Counted from the stretch's first letter, positions 9,086-19,933 are shown. The stretch is 64,000 nucleotides of DNA from Thermohalobaculum sp039822785 (GCA_039822785.1 JBCBMO010000004.1:372001-436000); one strand, 5' to 3'. Notes: generated by a model from the sequence alone, not told the origin. A program made the numbers and translations.

Positions 9086-9940
9086 ATGCTTAGCGAGACG
9101 ACCGGCAAGATCGCGTTTCAAGGAGAGATCGGCGCCTTCTCTCATCAGGCGTGCGTCGAGGTCTTTCCGCGCATGGAACCGCAGCCATGCCCGACCTTCG
9201 AGGATGCGATTTCGGCGGTCCGCGGCGGGGAAGCACGCCTGGCGATGCTGCCCATCGAGAACTCGATCCATGGTCGCGTCGCAGACATTCATCACCTCCT
9301 GCCCGATAGCGGCCTCTACATTATCGCAGAGCATTTCCTGCCAATCCGTTTGCAGCTGCTCGGGATGCCCGGTACCGCACTGGCGGACGTGCGTTCGGCC
9401 CAGAGCCATCCGGTCGCGCTTGGCCAGTGCCGGCGGTTCCTGAAGGATCACGCTATCACGCCGCTGACGCTGGCCGACACCGCAGGCAGCGCCAAGGCGC
9501 TGTCCGACCGGCCCGAGCCGGGGCTGGCGGCGATCGCCTCTCGGCTGGCGGGAGAGACCTATGGGCTGGAGATCCTGGCCGCCGATATCGAGGATGCCGA
9601 GCACAACACCACGCGGTTTCTCGTGATGTCGCGTCAGCGGCTGGAGGCGGATCCGACCTGCGATCACACCGTGACCAGCTTCGTCTTTCAGGTGCGCAAC
9701 GTGCCCGCGGCGCTGTACAAGGCCATGGGCGGCTTTGCGACGAACGGCGTCAACATGATCAAGCTCGAGAGCTACATGATCAACGGATCCTTCACCGCCA
9801 CGCGTTTCTACGCCGAGATCGACGGGCATCCGGAGGAACGGGGCGTGCGGCTGGCCTTTGAGGAACTCGACTTCTTTACCCGCGACCTGCGGGTCCTGGG
9901 TGCCTATCCGGCGCATCCTTTCCGTTTGAGCGTCGTATGA
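9086..9940 (+). CDS. pheA: Prephenate dehydratase
   Basis: A 284-residue monofunctional enzyme that converts prephenate to phenylpyruvate in phenylalanine synthesis. The N-terminal catalytic domain starts with IAFQGEIGAFSHQAC and holds the NTTRFLVM (Thr-Arg-Phe) motif. A C-terminal ACT regulatory domain follows, with the ESYMINGSFTATRFYAEIDG stretch expected for phenylalanine binding. Length and both domains are complete. A GGAGAAG site precedes the ATG. The stop overlaps the next gene by four bases (ATGA). Feedback inhibition by phenylalanine is expected from the ACT domain. Confidence 0.95.
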   Translation: MLSETTGKIAFQGEIGAFSHQACVEVFPRMEPQPCPTFEDAISAVRGGEARLAMLPIENSIHGRVADIHHLLPDSGLYIIAEHFLPIRLQLLGMPGTALADVRSAQSHPVALGQCRRFLKDHAITPLTLADTAGSAKALSDRPEPGLAAIASRLAGETYGLEILAADIEDAEHNTTRFLVMSRQRLEADPTCDHTVTSFVFQVRNVPAALYKAMGGFATNGVNMIKLESYMINGSFTATRFYAEIDGHPEERGVRLAFEELDFFTRDLRVLGAYPAHPFRLSVV

Positions 9941-10581
9941 GGCGGGCCTGGCGCAGCCTTGCGATTGCCGCCGCGATCTGTGCCGCCATTGCCGGCTGCA
10001 CCCGGACGCCGGACTGCCTGGAGGACCCAGAGGCGACGGAATGCCTGGCGGCGGCCAAGGCGGCGGCGGGCCCCGCGGTGCCGGTGGCCGGGACCGCCAT
10101 GGCGACGGTTGCCTTCGATATCGCGAGCTTCGACGCGCCGGGGCTGTTGCGCGACGAGGAGGGTCGGCGCAGCCTGGTGCTGCGCGCCGCCGAGGCCGAG
10201 GAAGCGATCCGTCTGCCCCTCTCGGCCGATCCCGCCCAGCGCTATGCGCTGCCGCCCGGACGCTACGAAATCCTGGGCCTTGGCGCGGAGATGCTGTGCC
10301 GCGGCGCCTCCTTCACCGTCGCGCCGGGAGAGGGCACGACGGTGCTGATGACGCTCCAGGGCATCGCATCGGGCGCGGAGGTGACGATCGTGGAGGCTCG
10401 TTCAGGTCTCGATGGTCCGGCTGCCCCAAGGGTGGCGACCTGTCTGAGCGAGACTGCCTGGCTGTCCCACGACGATCCCTGGGACAGGGTGCACTGGACG
10501 ACCATCGTGATCGGAACGGCGGTGCTTGCGACGGTGTTTGCGCTCAGCGGCGATTCGATCATCTTCGTCAGCGGCTTTTGA
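9937..10581 (+). CDS. Hypothetical lipoprotein with C-terminal membrane segment
   Basis: A 214-residue protein not recognised as a named family. It has a lipoprotein leader ending in AIAGC with the acylated Cys at 21, a Cys-containing mature start (CTRTPDCLEDPEATEC), a beta-rich middle domain and a final hydrophobic helix (TTIVIGTAVLATVFALSG). It overlaps pheA by four bases and so is probably co-translated with it, but nothing suggests a role in phenylalanine synthesis. A membrane-attached periplasmic location is inferred. Confidence 0.7.
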   Translation: MRRAWRSLAIAAAICAAIAGCTRTPDCLEDPEATECLAAAKAAAGPAVPVAGTAMATVAFDIASFDAPGLLRDEEGRRSLVLRAAEAEEAIRLPLSADPAQRYALPPGRYEILGLGAEMLCRGASFTVAPGEGTTVLMTLQGIASGAEVTIVEARSGLDGPAAPRVATCLSETAWLSHDDPWDRVHWTTIVIGTAVLATVFALSGDSIIFVSGF

Positions 10582-10627
10582 GCGCGCGCCCGGGATAGGC
10601 TGCCCTGGGGCTCCCCCAGGCGCGCGC
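10582..10627 (+). terminator. Nested GC-rich hairpin, probable terminator
   Basis: Directly after the lipoprotein stop, an outer 9-bp stem (GCGCGCGCC at 10582-10590 with GGCGCGCGC at 10619-10627) encloses an inner CCTGGGG/CCCCAGG hairpin at 10604-10620. Only a short GTTT follows, so termination strength is uncertain. It lies between two convergent genes. Confidence 0.5.
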
Positions 10628-10643
10628 GTCGTTTGGTGCGCCC

Positions 10644-10901
10644 TTAGAAGGGGGCGTCGCCCAGGTCGAGGTCGGCGCGGTCCGTCAGGCCGCCGACCGC
10701 GGCGCCCGCCGCGGCGCCGGCTGCCGCACCGATACCAGGTGCCCCGCCGAGCGCGCCGATGGCGGCACCGCCGGCAGCACCGATGGCCGCGCCGGTCGTG
10801 GCCCGCTCGGCCCGGGTGTTGCCGCAGGCCGCCAGGGCCAGAACGCCGATCATCAGGAAAGCAGCCGTCGTACGCGGACGGGCGAAGGACTGGATGCTCA
10901 T
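10644..10901 (-). CDS. Small glycine-zipper lipoprotein
   Basis: An 85-residue protein with a strong GAGGAGG ribosome-binding site before the ATG at 10901, a lipoprotein leader ending LALAAC (Cys26) and a mature part of Gly/Ala repeats (GAAIGAAGGAAIGALGG) of the glycine-zipper/YMGG-like type. Such proteins sit in the outer membrane envelope and are often of unknown or stress-related role. It is a lone minus-strand gene. The frame continues upstream of this start without ribosome-binding support. Confidence 0.78.
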   Translation of the reverse strand: MSIQSFARPRTTAAFLMIGVLALAACGNTRAERATTGAAIGAAGGAAIGALGGAPGIGAAAGAAAGAAVGGLTDRADLDLGDAPF

Positions 10902-11068
10902 GGAAACCTCCTCATGTTTTTCCTGGAGTGACACGGCGCGAAACGGTTTTCCGTCGCCATGCCCTCCCGTACGACGTAGGTGAGGGTCATGCCCGCAGCC
11001 ACCTGTGTCGCCGGTCACGTTTGAGAACGCGCGGCGGCCGACTCTATTCCAGCCGTTCCAGGAATTGG

Positions 11069-12499
<1,431 letters not shown>

Positions 12500-12670
12500 C
12501 GGCTTTCGCGCTCTCTTTGATCCGGGTCAAACTCGCGCACCCGTGAAACAGTGGGCGGCGAACTGCCGCGACGGTCTCCCTTGTGGCGCGTGCATTGATA
12601 TGATGTTTGCAACGCTATGCCAGTATTGGAAGGACGCCCCACGGCTGTCCTCACAAAAGGAGCGCAAAGG

Positions 12671-13519
12671 ATGCGGATTGCAAGCACGACGGTCGCGCTG
12701 TCGGCGGGTCTTGCGGCCTGGGCCATGACCGGCGCCGCGGTCGCCGAGGAAGTCTTGGCCGGCAAGCCGACGCCCGGTGCGACCAGCCTGCAGCGTCCCG
12801 TGACGCCGATCGCGCACGAGATGCAGTGGATGGACAACTTCCTGCTGGTGATCATCACGCTGATCACGATCTTCGTGACGGGGCTGCTGGCCTACACGGT
12901 CTGGCGCTTCCGCAAGGAGAACAATCCCAACCCGCCGCAGCAGTTCACCCATAACGCCAAGCTGGAGGTGATCTGGACCGCGGTGCCCGTGCTGATCCTG
13001 GTGATCATCGCCGTGCCCTCGCTGCGCCTGCTGTTCAACCAGCTCGACGTGCCGGAGCCGGACGTGACCATCAAGGCCACGGGCTATCAGTGGTACTGGG
13101 GCTTCGAGTACCCCGAGCATGACATCGATTTCACCGCGATCATGCTGCAGAAGGACGAGCTGGAGGAGTTCGGCTATCAGCCGGACGAGTACCTGCTGGC
13201 CACCGATACCCGCATGGTCGTGCCGGTGAACGCCAACGTCCACGTGCTCACGACCGCCGCCGATGTGATCCACAACTTCGCGCTGCCCTCCTTCGGGCTG
13301 AAGATGGATGCGATCCCCGGGCGCCTGAACGAGACCTGGTTCCGCGCCGAGGAGATCGGCACCTACTTCGGCCAGTGCTCGGAGCTTTGCGGGATCAACC
13401 ACGCCTATATGCCGATCACCATCGAGGTGGTGAGCCAGGAGGACTATGACGCCTGGGTCGCCGAGCAGGTGGCGGCGAAGAACGGCGAAACGGATGTCGC
13501 TGAGGTCACCGCCGAGTGA
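12671..13519 (+). CDS. ctaC: Cytochrome c oxidase subunit II
   Basis: A 282-residue subunit II of aa3-type oxidase. A signal peptide (MRIASTTVALSAGLAAWAMTGAAVA) is followed by two transmembrane helices and a periplasmic cupredoxin domain with the CuA ligand set CSELCGINHAYM (Cys, Cys, His, Met) and the earlier His in VIHNFALPSFG. It receives electrons from cytochrome c. The ATG at 12671 is preceded by AAAGGAGCG; an upstream ATG at 12617 would add 18 residues ahead of the signal peptide and is rejected. It is the first gene of the cta cluster; subunit I (ctaD) is not in the window. Confidence 0.94.
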   Translation: MRIASTTVALSAGLAAWAMTGAAVAEEVLAGKPTPGATSLQRPVTPIAHEMQWMDNFLLVIITLITIFVTGLLAYTVWRFRKENNPNPPQQFTHNAKLEVIWTAVPVLILVIIAVPSLRLLFNQLDVPEPDVTIKATGYQWYWGFEYPEHDIDFTAIMLQKDELEEFGYQPDEYLLATDTRMVVPVNANVHVLTTAADVIHNFALPSFGLKMDAIPGRLNETWFRAEEIGTYFGQCSELCGINHAYMPITIEVVSQEDYDAWVAEQVAAKNGETDVAEVTAE

Positions 13520-13594
13520 GCCTGATCCGCCAGTGAGATCGGCTGCGCGGTTCGCCGCGCGGCCGGCACAGCGAGCCCAGACCGAGAGACCGCG

Positions 13595-14563
13595 TTGACC
13601 GACACGACGTCCCCTTACGTTGCCGCCACCGCCCAGCCCCTGGCGCCCGAGCCGGGTTTCCGAGATTACGTGCGCCTGTTGAAGCCGCGGGTCATGTCGC
13701 TGGTGATCTTCACCGCCATCGCCGGGATGCTGGCCGCGCCGAGCGCGCCGCATCCGGTGATCGCCTTCGCGGCGCTGATCTGCATCGCCGTGGGCGCAGG
13801 CGCCGCCGGGGCGCTGAACATGTGGTATGACGCTGATATCGACGCCGAGATGGACCGCACCCGCGGCCGCCCGGTCCCCGCCGCGGGCGTGGAGCCCGAG
13901 ACGGCGCGCGACATCGGCATCGGCCTGTCGCTGCTCTCGGTCGCCATGCTGGGCGTTGTCGCCAACCCTGCGGCAGCGGCGATGCTCGCCTTCACCATCT
14001 TCTTCTACGCCGTGATCTACACGATGTGGCTGAAGCGGTGGACGCCGCAGAACATCGTCATCGGCGGGGCTGCGGGCGCCTTTCCCCCGGTGATCGCCTG
14101 GCTGGCCGCGACCGGCGAGATGGCGCTGGCGCCCTGGCTGATGTTCGCGGTCATCTTCCTCTGGACCCCGCCGCACTTCTGGGCCCTCGCCCTGTGGCGC
14201 GCGCGGGAGTATCGCCAGGTCAGCGTCCCCATGCTGCCCGTCGTGGCGGGCGAGCGGGCAACGCGGCGCCAGATCCTGGCCTATACCCTGGTGCTCTCGC
14301 CCGTGGCGGTAGCGCTGGCCTTCACCGATGCGGGCGGCCCCTTCACGCTGGCGGCCTCCCTCGTGCTGTCGTTGCGCTTTGTTCAAGGGGCGCTGGCCAT
14401 CGTGCGGCGGGACGAGGGCGCGGCCCAGGCGGATGGCTATCGCACCGAAAAGCGGGTCTTCGGCTTCTCGATCGTGTATCTCTTTGCCATCTTCGCCGCG
14501 CTGATCGCCGATGCGGGCCTGGCGGCGATGATCGGGCCGCTCGACTGGCCGGTTTTGTTCTGA
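13595..14563 (+). CDS. ctaB: Haem O synthase (protohaem IX farnesyltransferase)
   Basis: A 322-residue polytopic UbiA-family prenyltransferase that farnesylates haem B to haem O for aa3 oxidase. The prenyl-diphosphate motif NMWYDADIDAEMDRTRGRP and the second-site HFWALALWRAREY segment are present. The likely start is TTG at 13595; the next in-frame ATG lies inside the first conserved helix (after LLKPRV), so a rare start codon is needed. It follows ctaC by 75 bases and precedes a small membrane protein and ctaG. Confidence 0.92.
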   Translation: MTDTTSPYVAATAQPLAPEPGFRDYVRLLKPRVMSLVIFTAIAGMLAAPSAPHPVIAFAALICIAVGAGAAGALNMWYDADIDAEMDRTRGRPVPAAGVEPETARDIGIGLSLLSVAMLGVVANPAAAAMLAFTIFFYAVIYTMWLKRWTPQNIVIGGAAGAFPPVIAWLAATGEMALAPWLMFAVIFLWTPPHFWALALWRAREYRQVSVPMLPVVAGERATRRQILAYTLVLSPVAVALAFTDAGGPFTLAASLVLSLRFVQGALAIVRRDEGAAQADGYRTEKRVFGFSIVYLFAIFAALIADAGLAAMIGPLDWPVLF

Positions 14564-14576
14564 GGGGGAGGGATCC

Positions 14577-14813
14577 ATGGCGCAGATGACCATGCGACGG
14601 GACCATGAACTGCACCATCGCCGCCGGGGCCGTAACCTGGGCGTGCTGGTGATGCTCATCGGCCTCGTCGTTATGCTCTTCGCGATCACCATCGTGAAAA
14701 TGCCCCAGGCGGGCGGCACCGTCGGCAACCCCTCTGCCAGCCAGGCCGGCGGCTGGGGTGCCGAGGATTTTGCCGCCCCCTTCACGCCCGAGCCCGAGGG
14801 AGCGACGCAGTGA
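14577..14813 (+). CDS. Small single-helix membrane protein of the cta cluster (CoxF-like position)
   Basis: A 78-residue protein with a basic N-terminus (MRRDHELHHRRRGRN), one transmembrane helix (LGVLVMLIGLVVMLFAITIV) and a Gly/Pro-rich periplasmic tail. It is in the place where alphaproteobacterial cta operons carry a short CoxF-like gene between ctaB and ctaG. A GGAGGGA site precedes the ATG, and its stop overlaps the ctaG GTG start by four bases, so the two are coupled. A role in oxidase assembly is inferred from position only. Confidence 0.75.
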   Translation: MAQMTMRRDHELHHRRRGRNLGVLVMLIGLVVMLFAITIVKMPQAGGTVGNPSASQAGGWGAEDFAAPFTPEPEGATQ

Positions 14814-15370
14814 GCCATCAGCACCCGGATCTGGCGAAAAAGGCCATCCCGCTCGTGGGCGTCGCCCTCGGCATGCTCGGCATGGCCTATGCCGCCGTGC
14901 CTCTCTACGATTGGTTCTGCCGCGTGACCGGCTTCGGCGGCACCACGCAGGTGGCCGGCAACGTGGGCGAGCGCGCCGTCGCGCCCCTCGACCAGACCAT
15001 CAAGGTCCGCTTCGACGCCTCGCTGGTGCGCGGCATGCCCTGGGTCTTTGAGCCGGTTCAGGACGAGGTCGAGATCCGCATCGGCGAGACCGGCCTCGCC
15101 TTCTACACCGCGCATAACCCCACCGATAAGCCGGTGACGGGCCATGCCAGCTACAACGTCGCGCCCTTCTCGGTGGGCGCCTACTTCGTCAAGATCGACT
15201 GCTTCTGCTTCCAGGAGCAGACGCTGCAGCCCGGCGAGACCGTACAGATGCCGGTGACCTTCTACGTCGACCCCGAGATCGTCGAGGACCGCGAGACCGA
15301 GCGCGTGCATACCGTCACGCTCTCCTACACCTTCTACGAAAGCGAGCAGCAGGCGATGCTGACCGACTGA
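14810..15370 (+). CDS. ctaG: Cytochrome c oxidase assembly protein CtaG (Cox11 family)
   Basis: A 186-residue Cox11-type copper chaperone that delivers copper to the CuB site of subunit I. It has one N-terminal membrane helix, the conserved YAAVPLYDWFCRVTGFGGTT, and the copper-binding DCFCFQEQ motif. The start is GTG at 14810, overlapping the preceding small gene by four bases (GTGA). It is followed by subunit III. Confidence 0.94.
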   Translation: MSHQHPDLAKKAIPLVGVALGMLGMAYAAVPLYDWFCRVTGFGGTTQVAGNVGERAVAPLDQTIKVRFDASLVRGMPWVFEPVQDEVEIRIGETGLAFYTAHNPTDKPVTGHASYNVAPFSVGAYFVKIDCFCFQEQTLQPGETVQMPVTFYVDPEIVEDRETERVHTVTLSYTFYESEQQAMLTD

Positions 15371-15473
15371 CCACGTGCCGACACGACCCCTGGCCGCGGC
15401 AAGACCGGAACACCGGCGCCCGGCCAGCGGGCCACCTGGGAGACCGCGGGCCCGCCCGCACTGGAGGAGCGAT

Positions 15474-16292
15474 ATGGCTCACGAGAAGAACCACCCCTAC
15501 CACATCCTGCCGCCGAGCCCCTGGCCGTTCTATGCCTCGATCTCGGCCTTCGTGATGCTCGTGGGCGCGATCCTCTGGATGAAGGGGATGAACCCGATCT
15601 TCTTCATCGCGGGCTTCATCGGCTGCTGCTACGTCGCCTTCGGCTGGTGGCGCGATGTGGTGGCCGAGAGCCGCGCGGGCGATCACACCCCGGTGGTGCA
15701 GATCGGCCTGCGCTATGGCGTGCTGCTGTTTATCATCTCCGAGGTGATGTTCTTCGTCGCCTGGTTCTGGTCCTTCTTCAAGCACGCCATCTTCCCCATG
15801 GCGCCGGTGGAGGGAAAGACCGAGGCCACCGCCTCCGGCCCCGACGGCGTTTGGCCGCCGGAGGGTATCGAGACCTTCGACCCCTGGCATCTGCCCTTCA
15901 TGAACACGGTCATCCTGCTGCTCTCGGGCTGCACGGTGACCTGGGCGCACCACGCGCTGATCGAGAACAAGCGCACGGATCTGGTGCTGGGGCTCACGCT
16001 CACGGTCGGTCTCGGCGCGATCTTCACGATGTTCCAGGCCTATGAGTACAGCCACGCCCAGTTCGCCTTCACCGACGGGATCTATGCGGCGAACTTCTAC
16101 ATGGCGACGGGCTTTCACGGGATGCACGTGCTGATCGGCACCATCTTCCTGGCGGTCTGCCTGATGCGGGCCCGCGCCGGGCAGTTCACGCCGGACAAGC
16201 ACGTGGGCTTCGAGGCGGCGGCCTGGTACTGGCACTTCGTCGACGTGGTCTGGCTCTTCCTCTTCGCCGGCATCTACGTCTGGGGCGCCTGA
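15474..16292 (+). CDS. ctaE: Cytochrome c oxidase subunit III
   Basis: A 272-residue, seven-helix subunit III of aa3 oxidase. It begins MAHEKNHPYHILPPSPWPF and ends with the conserved HFVDVVWLFLFAGIYVWG; the internal ATGFHGMHVLIGTIFL is diagnostic. The ATG at 15474 has a GGAGGAG site; the frame is open upstream but that stretch is Arg/Pro-rich and not conserved. It is part of the ctaC-B-orf-G-E cluster. Confidence 0.95.
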   Translation: MAHEKNHPYHILPPSPWPFYASISAFVMLVGAILWMKGMNPIFFIAGFIGCCYVAFGWWRDVVAESRAGDHTPVVQIGLRYGVLLFIISEVMFFVAWFWSFFKHAIFPMAPVEGKTEATASGPDGVWPPEGIETFDPWHLPFMNTVILLLSGCTVTWAHHALIENKRTDLVLGLTLTVGLGAIFTMFQAYEYSHAQFAFTDGIYAANFYMATGFHGMHVLIGTIFLAVCLMRARAGQFTPDKHVGFEAAAWYWHFVDVVWLFLFAGIYVWGA

Positions 16293-16330
16293 GGGGGCGC
16301 CTGAGGGAGCGGGAGCACCTGAGCGTATCG

Positions 16331-17053
16331 ATGTCCGACAGCCTGCGCCGCGCGGCGGCGCCCTTGATCCTGGGGGTCGCCGGTACGGCGGCCCTCATTG
16401 CGCTCTGCCTCTGGCAACTCGAGCGGCTCGACTGGAAGCTCGGTCTAATCGCGGAGCTTGAGGAGCGCCTCGCCGCCCCGCCCATGGCCCTGCCGGCAAC
16501 GCCTGACCCAGCGGCGCATGAGTTTCGGCGCGTCACCGTCACCGGCCGTTTCACCGGCGAGCTCGGGGCGCACGGCCAGCCCGATGCGCCGCTGCTGGCC
16601 ACGCGCGACAAGGCGCCGGGCTACCGCATTATCCAACCCTTCGAGACCGTGGAGGGCCGCCGGATCATGGTCTCCCGCGGTTGGGTTCCGCTGGAGGCAA
16701 AGAACACCGGGGGCCGCGCAGTGCGCGAGATCCCGGTACCCGCAGACGAGGTCACCCTCACCGGCGCGCTCCGCTGGCCCGACGATCCGCAGAGCCCCGC
16801 CTTCGGTCCCAACGACAACGTCTGGATCGCCCGCGACCTTGCGATCTATGCCGAGGTCTTCGGGGTCGAGCCCCTCCTGCTGGTCGCCGAGACCGAGACA
16901 CCGGGGCCCACCACCCGCTCGCCCATCCCCCAACCGCTGACCGTCAACCTGCGCAACCCGCACGAGGGCTACGCGATCACCTGGGGTCTGATGGCGCTGG
17001 CCTGGGTCATGATGTCGGGGATCTGGCTCAGATCGCGTCTCCGCACCCCTTGA
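16331..17053 (+). CDS. SURF1 family oxidase assembly protein
   Basis: A 240-residue SURF1/Shy1 protein with a membrane helix at each end and a periplasmic domain between. The conserved CLWQLERLDWK near the N-terminus, YRIIQPFE and MVSRGWVPLEAK mark the family. It assists haem A insertion into oxidase subunit I. It follows ctaE by 38 bases, matching the usual alphaproteobacterial order. Confidence 0.92.
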   Translation: MSDSLRRAAAPLILGVAGTAALIALCLWQLERLDWKLGLIAELEERLAAPPMALPATPDPAAHEFRRVTVTGRFTGELGAHGQPDAPLLATRDKAPGYRIIQPFETVEGRRIMVSRGWVPLEAKNTGGRAVREIPVPADEVTLTGALRWPDDPQSPAFGPNDNVWIARDLAIYAEVFGVEPLLLVAETETPGPTTRSPIPQPLTVNLRNPHEGYAITWGLMALAWVMMSGIWLRSRLRTP

Positions 17054-17079
17054 AAGGATCGCCCGGGTGGGCGGGCGAC

Positions 17080-17106
17080 GTTGCGTCCCCGTCCAGGGGA
17101 CGCGAC
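17080..17106. repeat. Hairpin between surf1 and thrC
   Basis: An 11-bp stem with one G-T pair (GTTGCGTCCCC at 17080-17090 with GGGGACGCGAC at 17096-17106) and a 5-base loop. No T-tract follows. It could be a weak terminator or processing site. Confidence 0.45.
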
Positions 17107-17203
17107 GAGGTCGTCGGCCCGGGTGACCATCGACAAAGGTTGCGGCGCTATACAGGCCGCGCGCGCCTGCGCTAAGACCGAGGGATAGATCGCGGAGGGT
17201 CGG

Positions 17204-18604
17204 ATGCATTACGTCAGCACACGCGGGCAGGCGCCCGTCCTGGGGTTCGAGGATACGGTCCTCGCGGGGCTCGCCCGCGACGGCGGCCTCTATGTGCCCG
17301 AGACCTTCCCGACCCTGAGCGCGGCAGAGATCGCGGCCATGCGCGGCCAGCCCTACGAAGCCGTGGCCCTCAGCGTCATGCGCCCCTTCGTGGGCGGCGC
17401 CTTCACCGACGCCGAACTCAAGGCGATCATCGACAAGGCCTATGCCGTCTTCCGCCACCCCGCCCGCGCCCCGCTGGTCCAAACCGGCCCGGCCGATTGG
17501 ATCCTGGAGCTGCACCACGGCCCCACGCTCGCCTTCAAGGACTTCGCGATGCAGGTGGTGGCTCGCCTGTTCGAGGCCATCCTGGCCCGCCGCGGCGGCC
17601 GGGTGACCATCGTCTGCGCCACCTCCGGCGACACAGGCTCGGCGGCGATGGAGGCGTTTCGCGGCCGCGAGGGCTGCGATCTCGTGGTCCTCTATCCCCA
17701 CGAGCGGGTGTCGGAGGTGCAGCGGCGCCAGATGACCACCCCGTCGGAGCCCAATGTCCATGCGCTCGCCGTCGAGGGGACCTTCGACGACTGCCAGGCG
17801 CTGGTGAAGGCCATGTTCAACGACCATGGCTTTCGCGACGAGATGCGGCTGGGGGCGGTCAATTCGATCAACTGGGGCCGCGTCCTCGCCCAGGTCGTCT
17901 ATTATTTCACCGCTGCCGTGGCGCTGGGCGCGCCCGATAGGGCGATCAGCTTCTCCGTGCCCACGGGCAACTTTGGCGACATCTTCGCAGGCGAGGTCGC
18001 GCGGCGCATGGGCCTGCCCATCGACCGGCTGGTGATCGCGACCAACGAGAACGACATTCTCCATCGCACGCTTGAGACCGGGGTGTCCGCGGCACAGGGC
18101 GTCACCCCCACCGTGGCCCCCTCCATGGACATCCAGGTCTCCTCGAACTTCGAGCGGTTGCTCTTCGACCTCTTCGGCCGCGACGCCGCGGCCACCGCCG
18201 GCGCCATGGCCGATCAAAAGGCGACCGGGCGTTTCGCGTTGCCCCAGGGTGCGCTTCAGGATCTGCGCCGCGGCTGGGCCTCCGGCCGCTCGGGGCGGGA
18301 TCAGACGCTGGCCACGATCCGCCGGGTCCAGCATGCCACCGGCATGGTCCTCGACCCCCATACCGCCATCGGCGTCGTGGCGGCAGAGGCTGAGCGGGGC
18401 GATCCGACGATCCCGATGGTGACGCTCGCCACCGCCCATGCCGCCAAGTTCCCCGATGCGGTGGTCGAGGCTTGCGGCAGCCATCCCGCCCTGCCGGTCC
18501 ATCTCGCCGATCTCTACGACCGCCCCGAGCGGATCGCCCGCATTCCCAACGATCTCGCCGCCGTCCAGGCCGCCGTGCGCGACCGCTGCGCCGCGCCCGC
18601 CTGA
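17204..18604 (+). CDS. thrC: Threonine synthase
   Basis: A 466-residue PLP enzyme that makes threonine from O-phosphohomoserine. It starts MHYVSTRGQAPVLGFEDTVL and carries the cofactor lysine at residue 112 in HGPTLAFKDFAMQ, followed by the ATSGDTGSAAMEAF phosphate-binding loop. Length fits the bacterial/fungal long form. A GGAGGG site precedes the ATG. It lies between the oxidase assembly genes and the M16 peptidase gene, a conserved order in Rhodobacteraceae. Confidence 0.96.
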   Translation: MHYVSTRGQAPVLGFEDTVLAGLARDGGLYVPETFPTLSAAEIAAMRGQPYEAVALSVMRPFVGGAFTDAELKAIIDKAYAVFRHPARAPLVQTGPADWILELHHGPTLAFKDFAMQVVARLFEAILARRGGRVTIVCATSGDTGSAAMEAFRGREGCDLVVLYPHERVSEVQRRQMTTPSEPNVHALAVEGTFDDCQALVKAMFNDHGFRDEMRLGAVNSINWGRVLAQVVYYFTAAVALGAPDRAISFSVPTGNFGDIFAGEVARRMGLPIDRLVIATNENDILHRTLETGVSAAQGVTPTVAPSMDIQVSSNFERLLFDLFGRDAAATAGAMADQKATGRFALPQGALQDLRRGWASGRSGRDQTLATIRRVQHATGMVLDPHTAIGVVAAEAERGDPTIPMVTLATAHAAKFPDAVVEACGSHPALPVHLADLYDRPERIARIPNDLAAVQAAVRDRCAAPA

Positions 18605-18647
18605 AAGGCCCCAGCAAGAGGCCCGCCAGAGGCCGAGGAAACGTTTC

Positions 18648-19931
18648 ATGTCCGATAGTGCCATCGCCGATCCGAACACCCGCCTCACCACCCTGTCGAA
18701 CGGGTTTCGCATCGTCACCGAGCGGATGCCGGGTCTCGGTTCCGCCTGTATCGGTGTCTGGGTCGAGGCCGGCAGCCGGCACGAGGAAGAGAGCCTGAAC
18801 GGCGTCGCGCATTTCCTGGAGCATATGGCCTTCAAGGGCACCGCCCGGCGCAGCGCCCGCGACATCGCCGAACAGATCGAGGACGTGGGCGGCCATCTCA
18901 ACGCCTATACCTCGCGCGAGCGCACGGCCTATTACGCTCGCGTGCTGGCCGCCGATGTGCCGCTCGCCCTCGACATCATCGCCGACATCGTCCTCAACCC
19001 GGCGCTCGCGGCGGAGGAGATGGAGCTCGAGCGCCACGTCATCCTGTCCGAGATCGGGCAGGTGAACGACACCCCCGACGATGTGATCTTCGACTGGCTG
19101 CAGGAGACCGCCTATCCCGACCAACCGCTCGGCCGGCCGATCCTCGGCTCGACCGCCCGGGTCTCGGGGTTCTCGGCGGGGGACCTGCGGCGCTTCATCG
19201 GCGCGCACTACCAGCCCGGCAAGATGATCCTGGCGGCCACCGGCGCGGTCGATCACGATGCCCTGGTGGCGCTGGCGGAGCGGAGCTTCGGCACCATGCC
19301 CGGCGGTGCTGCGACGCTGGGGGTCGATGCGCGGTTCGCAGGCGGCGAGCGGCGCGTGGACAAGGGGCTCGAGCAGGCGCATTTCGCCCTCGGCCTGCCC
19401 GCGCCCGGGATCCGCGATGCGGCCTATCCCGCGGCCCATATCGCCGCCCTCTCCATCGGCGGCGGCATGTCCTCTCGGCTGTTCCAGGAGGCGCGGGAGA
19501 AGCGCGGCCTCTGCTACACGATCTTCGCGCAGAACGCGGCGCATGAGGAGACGGGCATCCTGACGGTCTACGCCGGTACCTCCGCCAGCGACCTCTCCGA
19601 CCTGGTCGCCGTCACCGCCGATGAGCTGTCGCGCGCCGCCCATGACCTGAGCGAGGGGGAGGTGGCGCGCGCCAAGGCCCAGGCCAGGGCGGGGCTGATG
19701 ATGGGGGTGGAGGGCGCCTCCGCCCGCGCCGAACGTCTGGCGGGCTCGGTCGCGATCTGGGGCCGGCCCCGCGCGGTGGCGGAGAGCCTGGCCGAGATCG
19801 ACGCGGTCACCGTGGTCGATGCCCGCGCCGCGGTGGCGGGCTTTCTCTCCGGCACGCCTGCGCTCGCGCTCTATGGTCCCGTGGGCGGCGCCCCCGATGC
19901 CGAGACGCTCGCCCGCGCGCTGGCTGCCTGA
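18648..19931 (+). CDS. M16 family zinc peptidase (processing-peptidase type)
   Basis: A 427-residue protein of the pitrilysin/mitochondrial processing peptidase family. The inverted zinc motif HFLEH is at residues 55-59 and a downstream Glu lies in ELERHVILSEI. The C-terminal inactive half is present, so one chain holds both M16 domains of the small type. The ATG at 18648 is chosen: the longer open frame upstream overlaps the end of thrC and is not conserved. Substrates are not predictable from sequence. Confidence 0.92.
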   Translation: MSDSAIADPNTRLTTLSNGFRIVTERMPGLGSACIGVWVEAGSRHEEESLNGVAHFLEHMAFKGTARRSARDIAEQIEDVGGHLNAYTSRERTAYYARVLAADVPLALDIIADIVLNPALAAEEMELERHVILSEIGQVNDTPDDVIFDWLQETAYPDQPLGRPILGSTARVSGFSAGDLRRFIGAHYQPGKMILAATGAVDHDALVALAERSFGTMPGGAATLGVDARFAGGERRVDKGLEQAHFALGLPAPGIRDAAYPAAHIAALSIGGGMSSRLFQEAREKRGLCYTIFAQNAAHEETGILTVYAGTSASDLSDLVAVTADELSRAAHDLSEGEVARAKAQARAGLMMGVEGASARAERLAGSVAIWGRPRAVAESLAEIDAVTVVDARAAVAGFLSGTPALALYGPVGGAPDAETLARALAA

Positions 19932-19933
19932 CG

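Noticed and set aside
12527..15310. A minus-strand open frame of ~927 codons opposite the cta genes
   Set aside because: Composition is typical of an antisense shadow and no ribosome-binding site or conserved motif was seen.
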